A stretch of DNA of 64,000 bases, taken from Dallia pectoralis (lineage: Eukaryota > Chordata > Actinopteri > Esociformes > Umbridae). The stretch spans positions 24,263,491-24,327,490 of the forward strand of contig CM055728.1 in NCBI GenBank assembly GCA_029465975.1, in the 5' to 3' direction. Position 1 is the stretch's first letter, and each line of letters begins with the position of its first letter. The notes beneath the pieces are model-generated. The model ran no database searches, had not been told where the DNA came from, and was given only the letters and a program-made list of their open reading frames with translations. This document shows positions 12,816 to 23,983 of the stretch, piece after piece. The position numbers and the translations under genes are program-made.

Positions 12816-13711
12816 TGGCAGGCCCAGTGTGCGTGGAGTCACAGTGGATCATGCAGCCCATGTCTGTACAGGCGAGAGCTCAGACTGTTTGTGGGTACAA
12901 CAGGAAACACAGCATCCCGTGTCGTTCCTCAGAGAGTACAGACGGAGCATGGTGAGCTGTGTGCGTTGGCTCTCCATTTAAGGACGATGAGTGACTTTAC
13001 CAGGGAATCTGGGCAGAGGACAGGATTCCTGCTGTGCATAGCTCCAGAAGCCGGTTCTTATTGCTGAGTGTATCCCTGTGCTCAGAGCCAGCCAGATTAC
13101 AGAGTCGGGCCATTCTATCACACAAGCCCATATTTGAAACAGTTGCAACAAGAATGAAGGGGATTACTTTGACTGGTTCTCTCACACTTGTAAGCATATT
13201 GGATTTGAGTGACCGTGTTGCTCTGGGTGCCAGCTGACTGACTGACTGAAACACCATGATGCTGACTGTTGGTGCTGAATGTTGATTGATGTCATTATAT
13301 AATGACTGGAATGAGAGTGGATACGTTCAGATCAAAATTGTGGGTACACTGCTTGAGCTCTCCCCAGACAATAGTTTGTATGTAGTACTATGTTCCCATT
13401 CTATGTATGTAGTACTATGTTCCCATTCCATCTTTTAGAAGCCAGGTTGCTGTTTTAACAGCTCTCACGGTCCTTCTTTTCTAACTATTCTTCTTTCCCA
13501 GTCTTTCTTTCCAAACCCATGTCTTCTCACTTTGTCCCCTGGCTGCTTACTGCTGGAATGATAAAGTAATCAGGAATCTCATTCAGCTGGGCCACAAGCA
13601 GCTTGATTAGGTTGGGATTATTTGACAGAATGTTGGGTTGAGTGTGCTGTGCAGTAATTGGCCAGCTACAGAGTGGACCAGAGGGGAGAGAGTTAGCTTG
13701 TGTCATGTTAG

Positions 13712-13885
13712 CTAGGCTAGCTAGGCCCAGTCCACCAAGTTAGGCTAGCTAGGCCCAGTCCACCAAGTTAGGCTAGCTAGGCCCAGTCCGCTGAGTTGTT
13801 ATTTAATCTGAAGTTAACTAGGCTAGCTAGGCCCAGTTCACAGAGATAGTATGTAATCAAATGTTAGCTAGGCTAGCTAGGCACA
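13712..13885. repeat. short array of TTAGGCTAGCTAGGCCCAGT units
   Basis: Five or so copies of a unit with GGCTAGCTAGGCCCAGTC(C) separated by 28 to about 50 nt. The GCTAGC palindrome recurs in each copy. The outer copies are more diverged than the central ones. Confidence 0.8.
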
Positions 13886-14443
13886 ATCAGCCCATTTATA
13901 ATTTGCTTTTATTTAGCCTAAAACATTGACATGTTATTTCCTGTCCACACAATATATGCAGTACTGTACACATAGTGCATATTGCTAAACCAAGTCAAAC
14001 CCAGGCACTGTCCCTCTTTCTGACCATAGCACCTGAGGTATAATGGTTAACACACACCGGTACTTACTTTATGCCACGTTTAGAATAACCGATGTGATGA
14101 GAAATTGTCATTTATCGCTATTTAATTGCATAGAATGCATCATTTATTTTCAGATTTCAAAATCAATATTCTATGCTTTAATGTCCTTAAAGACTGCAAT
14201 TCCCTGTAGCTTTCACAAAAACACTGGAGGAAACAGCGCTGTTCAAAGGTGTTTGTACAGTGAAATATTTGCAGTTGTTTTGGCTCTCTATATCAGCACT
14301 TTGGATTTGAAATGTATGGTTCAAATGTAAACTGCCAACTTCAATTTGACTTTCTTTCTCATCTATGTTGGCTAAATATTGAGGGGTAATATTAGCAATT
14401 AATTGGACAAAACTAACTTGTGCTATGGTTCATGCAGTACTCA

Positions 14444-14597
14444 GACTATCACACCTTGTTTCAGATGTTTGTACTCAGCTGTCTTTGACAGTCTGTTGTC
14501 TGTAGACAGTTCTGGTTACTGACTATCACACCTTGTTTCAGATGTTTGTACTCAGCTGCGTTTGACAGTCTGTTGTCTGTAGACAGTTCTGGTTGCA
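14444..14597. repeat. 77-bp tandem duplication
   Basis: Two direct copies starting GACTATCACACCTTG at 14444 and 14521, differing at only a few bases (for example CTGTCTTT versus CTGCGTTT). This is a recent local duplication. Confidence 0.95.
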
Positions 14598-15325
14598 ATA
14601 GGGATAGTTTGCATCACCAATGGGAGCCCAGGAATAAATAAAATCCTGTTGTTTGATGCTAGCACCCGCTGAAGATAAATTGGACCAACGCTACGTTTCA
14701 TTTGACCAGCACATCTGTTGTTTCACACTGGCTTTTTGTTTCACACTTTCTAATTAGATTCTAAACTGGGCAGTGCACTACTGAAAAAACGGAAAATGCG
14801 GTATTTTTTAAAAAGTGTATGCACGAATAACAAAATCCATTTGTGTTATTTGGAAGAGGTTAGTTCAATCAAACAATTGGAGCAAATACCTGTTAGCATA
14901 GGTGACCTGTTGCAGGAATGGCCTAGGGTACGTGTATGCTATCAGTCAGACAGTCTAATTTCGCTGCCTCCTCCCAATCTGAAGAGCTCCGTCTAATCCG
15001 GTTGCCCCCGGTGACACACATCTTGTTTGTTTTGCATGTCTGTGGAGGATTCCCCCCTCTCCTCTACCCTGCTCTTCTTACAACTCCTTCTCTTTACAAT
15101 TCAGCGTTATGGAAATGTGTCTAGCTAATAGAAACCTTCTCAGAGCCTCGGAGAGGCTGATAGACAGCTGGGATGAGAAGACTCCATTGGTGTCTTTCTG
15201 CCCGTCTGGTGGGGACCCCAACTTGTAATTGATGATCTAAATGATTTTGACTGGTAGGTGGTTGTGTCCTTGTCAAGAGGATGGGGTGTGTGGGTATGTG
15301 GTGTGTGTTGTGTGTTTACAAACCT

Positions 15326-15365
15326 GTGTGTGTGTGTGTGTGTGTGTGTGCGTGCGTGTGCGTGC
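15326..15365. repeat. TG/CG dinucleotide repeat
   Basis: About 12 TG units running into GTGCGTGCGTGTGCGTGC. Confidence 0.9.
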
Positions 15366-17330
15366 ACGCCCGTGGTTCAGGAGGTGCAGTGGGAGGGGTA
15401 ACAGAATCCATTAGAATAACAATGATTTTCTAATCTCTGTCTGGGGAATTTGTAGTAGGTTTGAGGCGTTATGCCGCTGAGCGTTTATTCAAACAAAGCT
15501 CAAGTGCAGTAAGACGCGGGCAGGGAGGCGGGGGCCGGGGGGGGTCTTGGCAGGGTGCGATATGAAGAAAAATATTAGATGCACACGCCCTTGTTGCATT
15601 CAAGGATAAAGCTTGTATGAACGCTGACTCCTGATAATTCTTCTGTCGCGTTGACAGAGACATGGCTTCCTCCGTGGAAGACCTAAGAGACGACTTTAAT
15701 GGGCTTTGATACGCCTACAGAAGAGCCGTGCTCCTGCCTCATCAATGGAATAACATCACAGAGGCCGCAGTGCTTGGTCTCATAGACGAGCGACTGGTGT
15801 CAGTGCGCTAAGCCAGTGAGATGGCCAGCCCCCGGGCCATCATCAGCCACTACTGTTAGTCACTGATAGATGTGACGAAACACCCGATCCAGGGTCAGTG
15901 CTCCTCTGACTAGACCTGCGTACTGCGGCCCAGTGTTTGTCCAGTCATGGACGGTTGCAGCGTCGTTTGCTATGCTAAACTCACTAGGAGAGTATAGTTG
16001 TAGCGTAGCAGTGGCCATGTCTAATAGTTAAAAATAACTAGGGCATTTAGTTAAATAGCTGTGTCTGTCTGGAAATTGTACAGTGCATGTTGTGTTTGTT
16101 GGAACTGTAAATGGGGTTGGCACAATCTTATTTTAGTGTTCAGAGTCCATCTTACAACCGAAACAAACTCAGCCATTGTTGTTTCACACAGCTGGGTCTG
16201 CGGTAATTTGCCTGACCAGTAACCGTTATCTAAAACTCCATGTCCACCACAGGCCTCGTTTCTCACTAGGAGTCAGCTTACTGACATGTTTCTGTTAAAG
16301 CTACAGACAGACATTACGGAATACAGTAAGGAAATATGTACGTAGCTTCGCTCTAGAAGAGCAGCAGCATCGGGAAGGAAATCCAAGTGCTGTGATCTGT
16401 GAGGGTGTCATGACTTTTGTCCTCGTCTACTGAGTCATTTCCTTGTCATATGGTGGGAACTGGATAGATGAATGTCATGTGATGGGTTACGTGTTATTGG
16501 AAACAGACAGAAAGGTTGGCACAAAAACAGTCCCCGCAACAACACTGACTGCGTCCAATATAAAGTGAATTAGACAAAAATGATGAGTTTGAGAAAAGGG
16601 TTCCATTTGGATGCTTACAGACAAAGGGATCTACGACTATTATACGTTCTAGACTATTAACGATTAGCACTAGTCCAACTCCGAGACAACAGAATTCAGG
16701 GACCACACAGAGGAAATACTGTCAAAGGCCTTGCAAGATGTTAGCCGAGAAATATAAAAAATTTACTGACCTCTCACATTAATCATTGCCTCCCATACCA
16801 CAAAACAACCCAGAGGAATAGACAACAACTTATTATTTTTATACAACATGCAATTTGCAGACAGACAGGTGTTTATGTTGTTTCAAATTTAACATAACTT
16901 TTTGTTCATCTGAGCTCCTTATTTTGTACAGCCCTTAGTTATTCATAATTATGTTTTCACGTTATTTATTTGTTATTTTTTTCTTAAACCAAGATGGGCA
17001 CTTTTAGATAGTATTTCATTTAACCGTTTACATTACATGCTTTACATTAATCACCCTGGGAATAACAAAATTAATCGGAGCCGTGACAATTTAGTATGTC
17101 ATTTATTTCCCTATCCCACAACAATTAATTGGATTTAACACCGTAAACGGATTTCAGTTTAAGTTCTTTATCTTCTCAAATACAATGACTGTAAATATGA
17201 ATTTAGGAGATCAAACAATTTTTCTTGCATTGTTAAGGAGCTTAGCACGGGGGGGGGGGTAGTCAAGAGGCGCTAAGCAGAGGGAAGTGGAAGGAGAGAT
17301 GCTCTCTTCCAATGAATACATTCCACTACT

Positions 17331-17331
17331 G

Positions 17332-17411
<80 letters not shown>

Positions 17412-17412
17412 A
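17331..17412. repeat. (CT)n microsatellite
   Basis: About 80 bp of CT with two G interruptions. Confidence 0.97.
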
Positions 17413-17754
17413 GACCATTTGCCCAGGCTACATCTGCAACAGCACTCTGTATCTTTCTGTTGGCCATTGGCTTTGCTTTTTTGTGGCATGCTTTCCACGT
17501 AATCAACAGATTAGCATAGCTGCCACAATACAGCTCGCTAGCACCCGGGGCCTGCCGATGGCCATGCACTGTCTCTGAAGCTCGCCCCGTGGATGCCAAC
17601 CGCGTGCGGGCAGCACCAACACGTGGGCAAAGGGAGCGGGCAAGCTACATATTCCCTGAACAGACCACTGTTTTTGGTCAGATGGACTCATTTAAAAAAA
17701 TAGCAGACTGTACCAGACAACAGGCTGTACCACAAACAAGCCAGTTGGGTTAGC
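17413..17754. other. unique sequence
   Basis: Moderately CpG-bearing (17540-17640). No gene recognised. Confidence 0.55.
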
Positions 17755-18352
17755 CAGGCAGTCAGAGATACCTACACGTATAGGAGCAGGCTTACACCAG
17801 GCAGTCAGAGATACCTACACGTATAGGAGCAGGCTAACACCAGGCAGTCAGAGATACCTACACGTATAGGAGCAGGCTAACACCAGTCAGTCAGAGGTAC
17901 CTACACGTATAGGAGCAGGCTAACACCAGGCAGTCAGAGATACCTACACGTATAGGAGCAGGCTAACACCAGGCAGTCAGAGATACCTACACGTATAGGA
18001 GCAGGCTAACACCAGGCAGTCAGAGGTACCCGCGCGTATAGGAGCAGGCTAACACCAGTCAGTCAGAGGCACCTACACGTATAGGAGCAGGCTAACACCA
18101 GTCAGTCAGAGGCACCTACACGTATAGGAGCAGGCTAACACCAGTCAGTCAGAGGCACCTACACGTATAGGAGCAGGCTAACACCAGTCAGTCAGAGGCA
18201 CCTACACGTATAGGAGCAGGCTAACACCAGTCAGTCAGAGGCACCTACACGTATAGGAGCAGGCTAACACCAGTCAGTCAGAGGCACCTACACGTATAGG
18301 AGCAGGCTAACACCAGTCAGTCAGAGGCACCCTCACGTCCAAGAGCAGGCTT
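17755..18352. repeat. 43-bp minisatellite, about 14 copies
   Basis: The unit contains CAGTCAGAGATACCTACACG then TATAGGAGCAGGCTAACAC. Two variant blocks are visible: the first half mostly reads AGGCAGTCAGAGATACC, the second half AGTCAGTCAGAGGCACC, showing stepwise amplification of one variant. Confidence 0.95.
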
Positions 18353-19980
18353 ACACATTTCCGTCTGTGCCACATCGCCTCCGATTCAATATAATTGGGA
18401 AAAGAGGTGCTCACAGCTTCCGGAACAAAATGGAACGCTGTGGTCTTCCTCAGTAGTTAACTCTGTGTCACTCACGAGCCCAGCCCAGAATGTTAGCATC
18501 ATAACTAGATGACTGGAAGGTCCCAGATCCCTGTGTCAGTAGGCTCACTATGTTATCGACCCGCTTTAAAGCCTATTTCACCGTCCCCTAGTAGTGGCGA
18601 GCTGAAGAGCAGTGGCTGCATGCTGATTAATGGTGAGAGATGGTTGATCAGATGAAACGTGCGTGGATGTCGTAATCCCCCCTGTAGTCGACAGTTGTCA
18701 CAACGCCAATGCGCCGATCTGCATCACTGCAAAGTCCGGTGTCAACGAATAAAAGCGAACCTACAAACAAGACCGGTGTAGAAAACAGACTTAGTCTTAA
18801 TGTGTCAGTGGGCAGAGACAACTATTCCTTTGTAAAACTGTTCTGGTCTCTTGTTGCAGACATTTGAAGTGGCTGGCCAGCGTGCGTCCATGCAAACAGC
18901 GTTTGGCTCTGGGTTTGGCGATTAGGCTGGGCTGCTGTGGCTGTGAACTAAGGACTGTTGCCGAGGCTTTGAACTTGCGTCAATGGAGAAGAATTAAAAG
19001 TGGCGTTCGTATTGCACAGTGCCGATTCTGCCGCTTTAATGTAGAACAAAAGTATGGTCGGATCTAGCCAACGTCGAGAATGTCTATAATCTCACACCCA
19101 AATGCTCGCTCAGAGACTCAGCCAGTCAGACTCTCCGTCCGCTCTCCTCAGGGTCGAGGCTTTTAGGGGACTGGGTCACGGTCCTCCGCCCCTTAAGCTG
19201 TTACAGTACATGTCATTTGCTTCACACCGCCGCTGACTGTTGAGCGAGGATGAGAAAAAAAGAAACTGTGGCTTCAAACAAGGAAGTGGCTAACAAGCGA
19301 AGGCAATCCCAGCTAATCCCTTGGTTGGCGGTTTAATGAGTCCCTGCACGTCCAGAGAAGCAGAAGAGGGAAAACAACATAAACAGAGACAACGCTCCAT
19401 TGCCACTGTTTCACTTCCCTGTCGCTATATTAACAGCTGACCTTGGAGAAGGGTTTTTTCTACTCCTTTTTCTTGTTTTTCCTCTTATACGCTGCTCGAA
19501 CCCTTTTGTATTTGTTAGCATCGTTTTTTTGTTATTATTCGGTTTATGCTGTGAAAAATGAACGTGCATGTTCCTGTGAGATGGTACGACTTAGAAGGGC
19601 GAATCTTGGAAGAATCGCTGATGGCAACCGTCGTGATCGTCCCATGCAATTGGCCACATGGTGGCGCTGTAATGGGCTTTACTTTGAGGCGCTTTCAAGA
19701 GCTCACACCATCTCACCACGGGACATAGACTTTAGGACTATGGAGTAGAGAACGCTCTAATTAGGGCCAAATGTCCACTAGTCATTGATGCTGCCACATT
19801 GGGTATCCTGTGGAAACCATCAAACAATGCCTGCAGCTTAAATTCTCATTCTCCTCCAGTACGACAAGGGAATAATAAAACACACTGAATTGTTTTCAGG
19901 CCTCGGGAGAGTAGGAGAGACAGGGGTGAGAGGGAATGAAGAGAGAGATGGATGGGTTGTAATATGTGTACTACAGGGGG
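18353..19980. other. unique sequence, no gene recognised
   Basis: CpG-containing 18560-19080 and a T-rich patch at 19450-19540. Open frames up to about 100 codons lack any domain pattern. Confidence 0.55.
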
Positions 19981-20070
19981 GTGATGGAGGTGTATGGGCT
20001 GCCTGCTTTCTGAGGCCCTAAAGGGGGTGATGGAGGTGTATGGGCTGCCTGCTTTCTGAGGCCCTAAAGG
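19981..20070. repeat. 46-bp tandem duplication
   Basis: GTGATGGAGGTGTATGGGCT begins at 19981 and again at 20027, with near-identical following sequence. Confidence 0.9.
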
Positions 20071-20157
20071 GCAAAAGGCTGAGGGTTTGGTGCAGGAGAA
20101 AGCTGCTGCCTCAGCAGGAGCCTGATTACACCTCCGGAGGGAAACGCTGTGGGGCGA

Positions 20158-20253
20158 CTCCCAAATCCGACCCTATTCCCTACGTGCACTGCTTCTGACC
20201 TGGTAACATAGGGCTCCGGTCAAACAACACGTCGGTACACTGTCCATTTGGGA
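20158..20253. repeat. short interspersed repeat with CCCAAAT...ATTTGGG ends
   Basis: The segment starts TCCCAAATCCGACCCTATTC, carries GTGCACTGCTTCTGACC and ATAGGGCTCCGGTCAAA inside, and ends CCATTTGGGA. This is the layout of the miniature repeat that also seeds the array at 1.1 kb, here as a diverged single copy. Confidence 0.6.
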
Positions 20254-20288
20254 TCGCCTCCACAGCAGTATGAAACACTCACATAAAG

Positions 20289-20425
20289 GGATCAGGCAGG
20301 CAGGCAGGGAGGGAGGCAGGGAGGGAGGCAGGCAGGCAGGCAGGGAGGGAGGCAGGGAGGGAGGCAGGGAGGGAGGCAGGCAGGCAGGGTGGGAGGCAGG
20401 GAGGCAGGCAGGCAGGGAGGGAAGG
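20289..20425. repeat. (GGCA/GGGA)n repeat
   Basis: About 135 bp of interleaved AGGC and AGGG tetramers. Confidence 0.95.
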
Positions 20426-20805
20426 GGGCTTGGTGCTGGTTTAGAGCTTGGCACTTTTACGGCCGGGCACATTGTTCACGTTACAAGGGGGAGAATAAAA
20501 ATGCTACATGGACTTATATGGTTTGCGTAATCAATTCCACAGCGCTTGAATTTTCACCGGCGCGTCTGAGACGTAACACGCAGCGCAGGATTCTGGGCGT
20601 CAGCGGTGGGAAAATGGGCCGATGTGAGTGTGCGCTGAACGGTTCTTCAATCCCTGGCTGTTTCGAGTTTTAATTAGCCAGTAGTGTGTCCCAGCCCCTC
20701 CCACACTGTGGACCCCTGCAGTCACACGGTCCCAAGGGCCCGAAGAATTCACTGTTTATGGTCTGGGGATCAATACCATCCTCACATTAAAAGGAAAAAG
20801 ATACC
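20426..20805. other. unique sequence
   Basis: CpG-bearing (20540-20640), then ordinary intronic-type DNA. Nothing recognised. Confidence 0.55.
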
Positions 20806-21315
20806 TGGAGCTCTATCCTGTCTCATACAGACACGCCTGAAACACTAGATATCCTCAATATTCTGCCTCATACAGACACACCTGAAACACTAGATATCCT
20901 CTATATCCTGCCTCATACAGACACACCTGAAACACTAGATATCCTCTATATTCTGCCTCATACAGACACACCTGAACCACTAGATATCCTGTATATTCTG
21001 CCTCATACAGACAAACCTGAAACACTAGATATCCTCTATATCCTATCTCATATAGACACACCTGAAACACTAGATATCCTCTATATCCTGCCTCATAGAG
21101 ACACGCCTGAAACACTAGATATCCTCTATATCCTGCCTCATAGAGACACGCCTGAAACACTAGATATCCTCTATATTCTGCCTCATACAGACACACCTGA
21201 AACACTAGATATCCTCTATATTCTGCCTCATACAGACACACCTGAAACACTAGATATCCTCTATATCCTGTCTCATATAGACACACCTGAAACACAAATA
21301 TCCTCTATATTCGGG
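20806..21315. repeat. 45-bp minisatellite, about 11 copies
   Basis: The unit contains CCTCATACAGACACACCTGA then AACACTAGATATCCTCTATAT. Because 45 is a multiple of 3 the - strand is open for 146 codons of a 15-residue repeat. Nothing suggests translation. Confidence 0.95.
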
Positions 21316-21422
21316 TTCACACAGACAGCAGCTATCACTAGCTGCTGACAAATGCAAATGTGGACTGTCGCAAACGATGTAGGCTTGTGTCCGACACGTT
21401 TCATCCCCTTGGCCACCACACC

Positions 21423-21423
<1 letters not shown>

Positions 21424-21453
<30 letters not shown>
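21424..21453. repeat. (CA)15 microsatellite
   Basis: Short uninterrupted CA run. Confidence 0.95.
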
Positions 21454-21455
<2 letters not shown>

Positions 21456-21699
21456 TCCCCAGTTACCTCGTCCAGTTTCACACTAATTACCCTTGTTGGA
21501 GTGCTATGCCCGATCATGCTTGATTTGAGAGAATGTGCATCGCTATGGCTGCCATTGTCTCCACTCGTTAACCCCTAAGTGTGTGGCGTTGTCCGGTCCG
21601 GGTGGAATTGGCCCGATGTAGCTCCCGCCCTTCTCAAGTAACCGTGGACTGGATGGGGTGTGAGATTAGGGACGGTAGATTGAGCTGTGCATGTCTCGG

Positions 21700-22120
21700 G
21701 GCCATTGATTAATCCCAGCAGGATGTCATGATGTCGTGAATTATCATGAATGGAACATTGAGAGAAATAATAATACTAATTCATATAATGAGATCCTGGT
21801 AAAACAGACTGTCCTTAAAGGGGTGGGAGGTTGGGGTCTCTGCAGAAGATCCGGCTCCCAATTTGTTCTCACTTTGTTCTAGTAATAAGGTAGTGGAGAC
21901 CTCCCCTCTACCATGGACCGCAATTAACTCCCGGAGATAAGCGGTCTCTCCTTCCCTCTCTCCCGTGGCGGAGGAGGTGAGACCTACGCAGACATTCTGC
22001 ACAGCGTCGTTAACTAAATTGCAAGCCTCCCGTGATGTATGTTTCATAATTAGATCGGAAATGAAGAATTGGAATGGAGCCGTGATTCTGTGAGGAAGAT
22101 GCAAATGCTTTGAGTCCAGA
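21700..22120. promoter_or_regulatory. candidate conserved non-coding element upstream of plxna2
   Basis: A unique, repeat-free stretch with ATTATCATGAAT, TTTCATAATTAGATC and the POU-octamer-like GATGCAAATGC near 22100. A - strand frame of 107 codons is open but unrecognised. The motif content is typical of developmental enhancers. Conservation is not tested. Confidence 0.3.
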
Positions 22121-22326
22121 AATATGTTCTGGGGAATCTGGGTGGTATGTGTTTAGAGTTCCTTGGTTTGGGGAATTTTAGCTGTACGTTTTTTTTGTAT
22201 TTGTCTCTTCGTATGTTTTAGCCGTGTTGTAACTCGTTCTCTGAGGTTCGAGGCGGTTGTGTCATCAGTTTGTATTTTTTCATTAGAGGCAGTTATATGT
22301 AGATAATAAATATATATAATGTAATA

Positions 22327-23273
22327 TATGATTTATGATTATATGATTTGTGCCTATATGATTTATGATTCTATGATTTATGATTATATGATTTGTGCCT
22401 ATATGATTTATGATTCTATGATTTATGATTATATGATTTGTGCCTATATGATTTATGATTCTATGATTTATGATTATATGATTTGTGCCTATATGATTTA
22501 TGATTCTATGATTTATGATTATATGATTTGTGCCTATATGATTTATGATTCTATGATTTATGATTATATGATTTGTGCCTATATGATTTATGATTCTATG
22601 ATTTATGATTATATGATTTGTGCCTATATGATTTATGATTCTATGATTTATGATTATATGATTTGTGCCTATATGATTTATGATTCTATGATTTATGATT
22701 ATATGATTTGTGCCTATATGATTTATGATTCTATGATTTATGATTATATGATTTGTGCCTATATGATTTATGATTCTATGATTTATGATTATATGATTTG
22801 TGCCTATATGATTTATGATTCTATGATTTATGATTATATGATTTGTGCCTATATGATTTATGATTCTATGATTTATGATTATATGATTTGTGCCTATATG
22901 ATTTATGATTCTATGATTTATGATTATATGATTTGTGCCTATATGATTTATGATTCTATGATTTATGATTATATGATTTGTGCCTATATGATTTATGATT
23001 CTATGATTTATGATTATATGATTTGTGCCTATATGATTTATGATTCTATGATTTATGATTATATGATTTGTGCCTATATGATTTATGATTCTATGATTTA
23101 TGATTATATGATTTGTGCCTATATGATTTATGATTCTATGATTTATGATTATATGATTTGTGCCTATATGATTTATGATTCTATGATTTATGATTATATG
23201 ATTTGTGCCTATATGATTTATGATTCTATGATTTATGATTCTATGATTTATGATTCTATGATTTATGATTCTC
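22327..23273. repeat. 45-bp AT-rich higher-order minisatellite, about 21 copies
   Basis: Each 45-bp unit is three related 15-mers: ATGATTTATGATTAT, ATGATTTGTGCCTAT and ATGATTTATGATTCT. I see essentially no differences between the 45-bp copies. At the right edge the last 15-mer type repeats four times, so the array shows two levels of amplification. The frame stays open for 393 codons (through into flanking sequence) but is a by-product of the period. Confidence 0.97.
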
Positions 23274-23828
23274 TGTATGACTCATCACAGCACATCCTCA
23301 GGAGACATCGCTTTATTCTAGAAGTTTATTCTGGGGTTGTGTTTTTATTAGAGACCCACTGTCCTAGTCTTTTGCATTCTTGGAAAAGTACAATAATTGT
23401 GATTATTTGTCGCTGCGGCTTGGTGAAGTATCCCAGCAACGTGACTATGACTCAGGTCATGTCCGCTAGTTGTGACTGGCTTGGTGTCCCAGTCGCTGCG
23501 GCTTGGTGAAGTATCCCAGCAACGTGACTATGACTCAGGTCCGCCAGTTGTGACTGGCTCCCTTTCCTATCAGACAGATCTCCCCCAGCCGCTCCATTGG
23601 AATGTGGTAATAAAGGTTTCCTGCCATTGTCTTCTGTCAGCATACATTCTGCTGTACCGTAACTGATCGCCTTGGCGAGGGTGAACTCTTGCCCTATTCA
23701 AGCAGCAGGCAGTTTCTGAATGAAGAGCCTTTTCCATCAGCACTATCAGTTCCCCTCTGACTGGGCCTGAGTCAGGATGGGCAAACGCCATTCATTCATC
23801 CCTTATTTTCCTCTTTTCTTTCTTCCAG
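23274..23828. other. sequence immediately upstream of the plxna2 leader
   Basis: Holds the 83-bp duplication and ends in a strong pyrimidine-rich acceptor (23800-23828). There is no TATA-type promoter or CpG island, which favours an intron rather than a proximal promoter here. Confidence 0.5.
23409..23565. repeat. 83-bp tandem duplication just upstream of plxna2
   Basis: GTCGCTGCGGCTTGGTGAAG starts at 23409 and again at 23492. The second copy is shortened within the CAGGTC(ATGTC)CGC part. It lies about 270 bp before the candidate acceptor at 23828. Confidence 0.92.
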
Positions 23829-23983
23829 AAACATGTGAAGACCCTGACGACGATTCAAGTGTGAACCTTGCCTTTATAGAAGACAAAGAGGAAGGTAGCC
23901 TTGTTTCCTTCCCGCTCTTCCTCGACCCTCCTCCTCCTCCTCCTGTTTAGTCTGCTGTTGCCTCGCTGCCGTCCCCTAGAGAC
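23829..23983 (+). other. plxna2: probable 5' untranslated sequence / splice acceptor zone before the plxna2 start codon
   Basis: Directly upstream of the start codon are three possible 3' splice sites. One is TTTCTTTCTTCCAG ending at 23828. One is the CCTCCTCCTCCTGTTTAG tract ending at 23950. One is CCGTCCCCTAG ending at 23979. Which is used decides the length of untranslated leader on this exon. Between the first two lies a 66-nt segment (23829-23894) ending in GAAG|GTAGCC, so a separate small exon is also possible. An in-frame stop at 23948-23950 means none of this extends the plexin reading frame. RNA data are needed to choose. Confidence 0.5.

Larger units (their letters stand above)
12816..17330. 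other. unique sequence with small local duplications
   Basis: Contains a 25-bp duplication (TATGTAGTACTATGTTCCCA, about 13379 and 13404), the GCTAGCTAGG array and the 77-bp duplication. The end (16730-17220) is AT-rich. No exon seen. Confidence 0.6.

Noticed and set aside
17755..18352. CRISPR-like regular repeat spacing
   Set aside because: The copies are contiguous with no unique spacers, and the genome is a vertebrate. It is a minisatellite. The same applies to the other arrays.
22328..23509. 393-codon + strand open frame of MIYDYMICAYMIYDS repeats
   Set aside because: It is the 45-bp array read in frame. The period is a multiple of 3 and the copies are identical at DNA level, with no codon-type variation.
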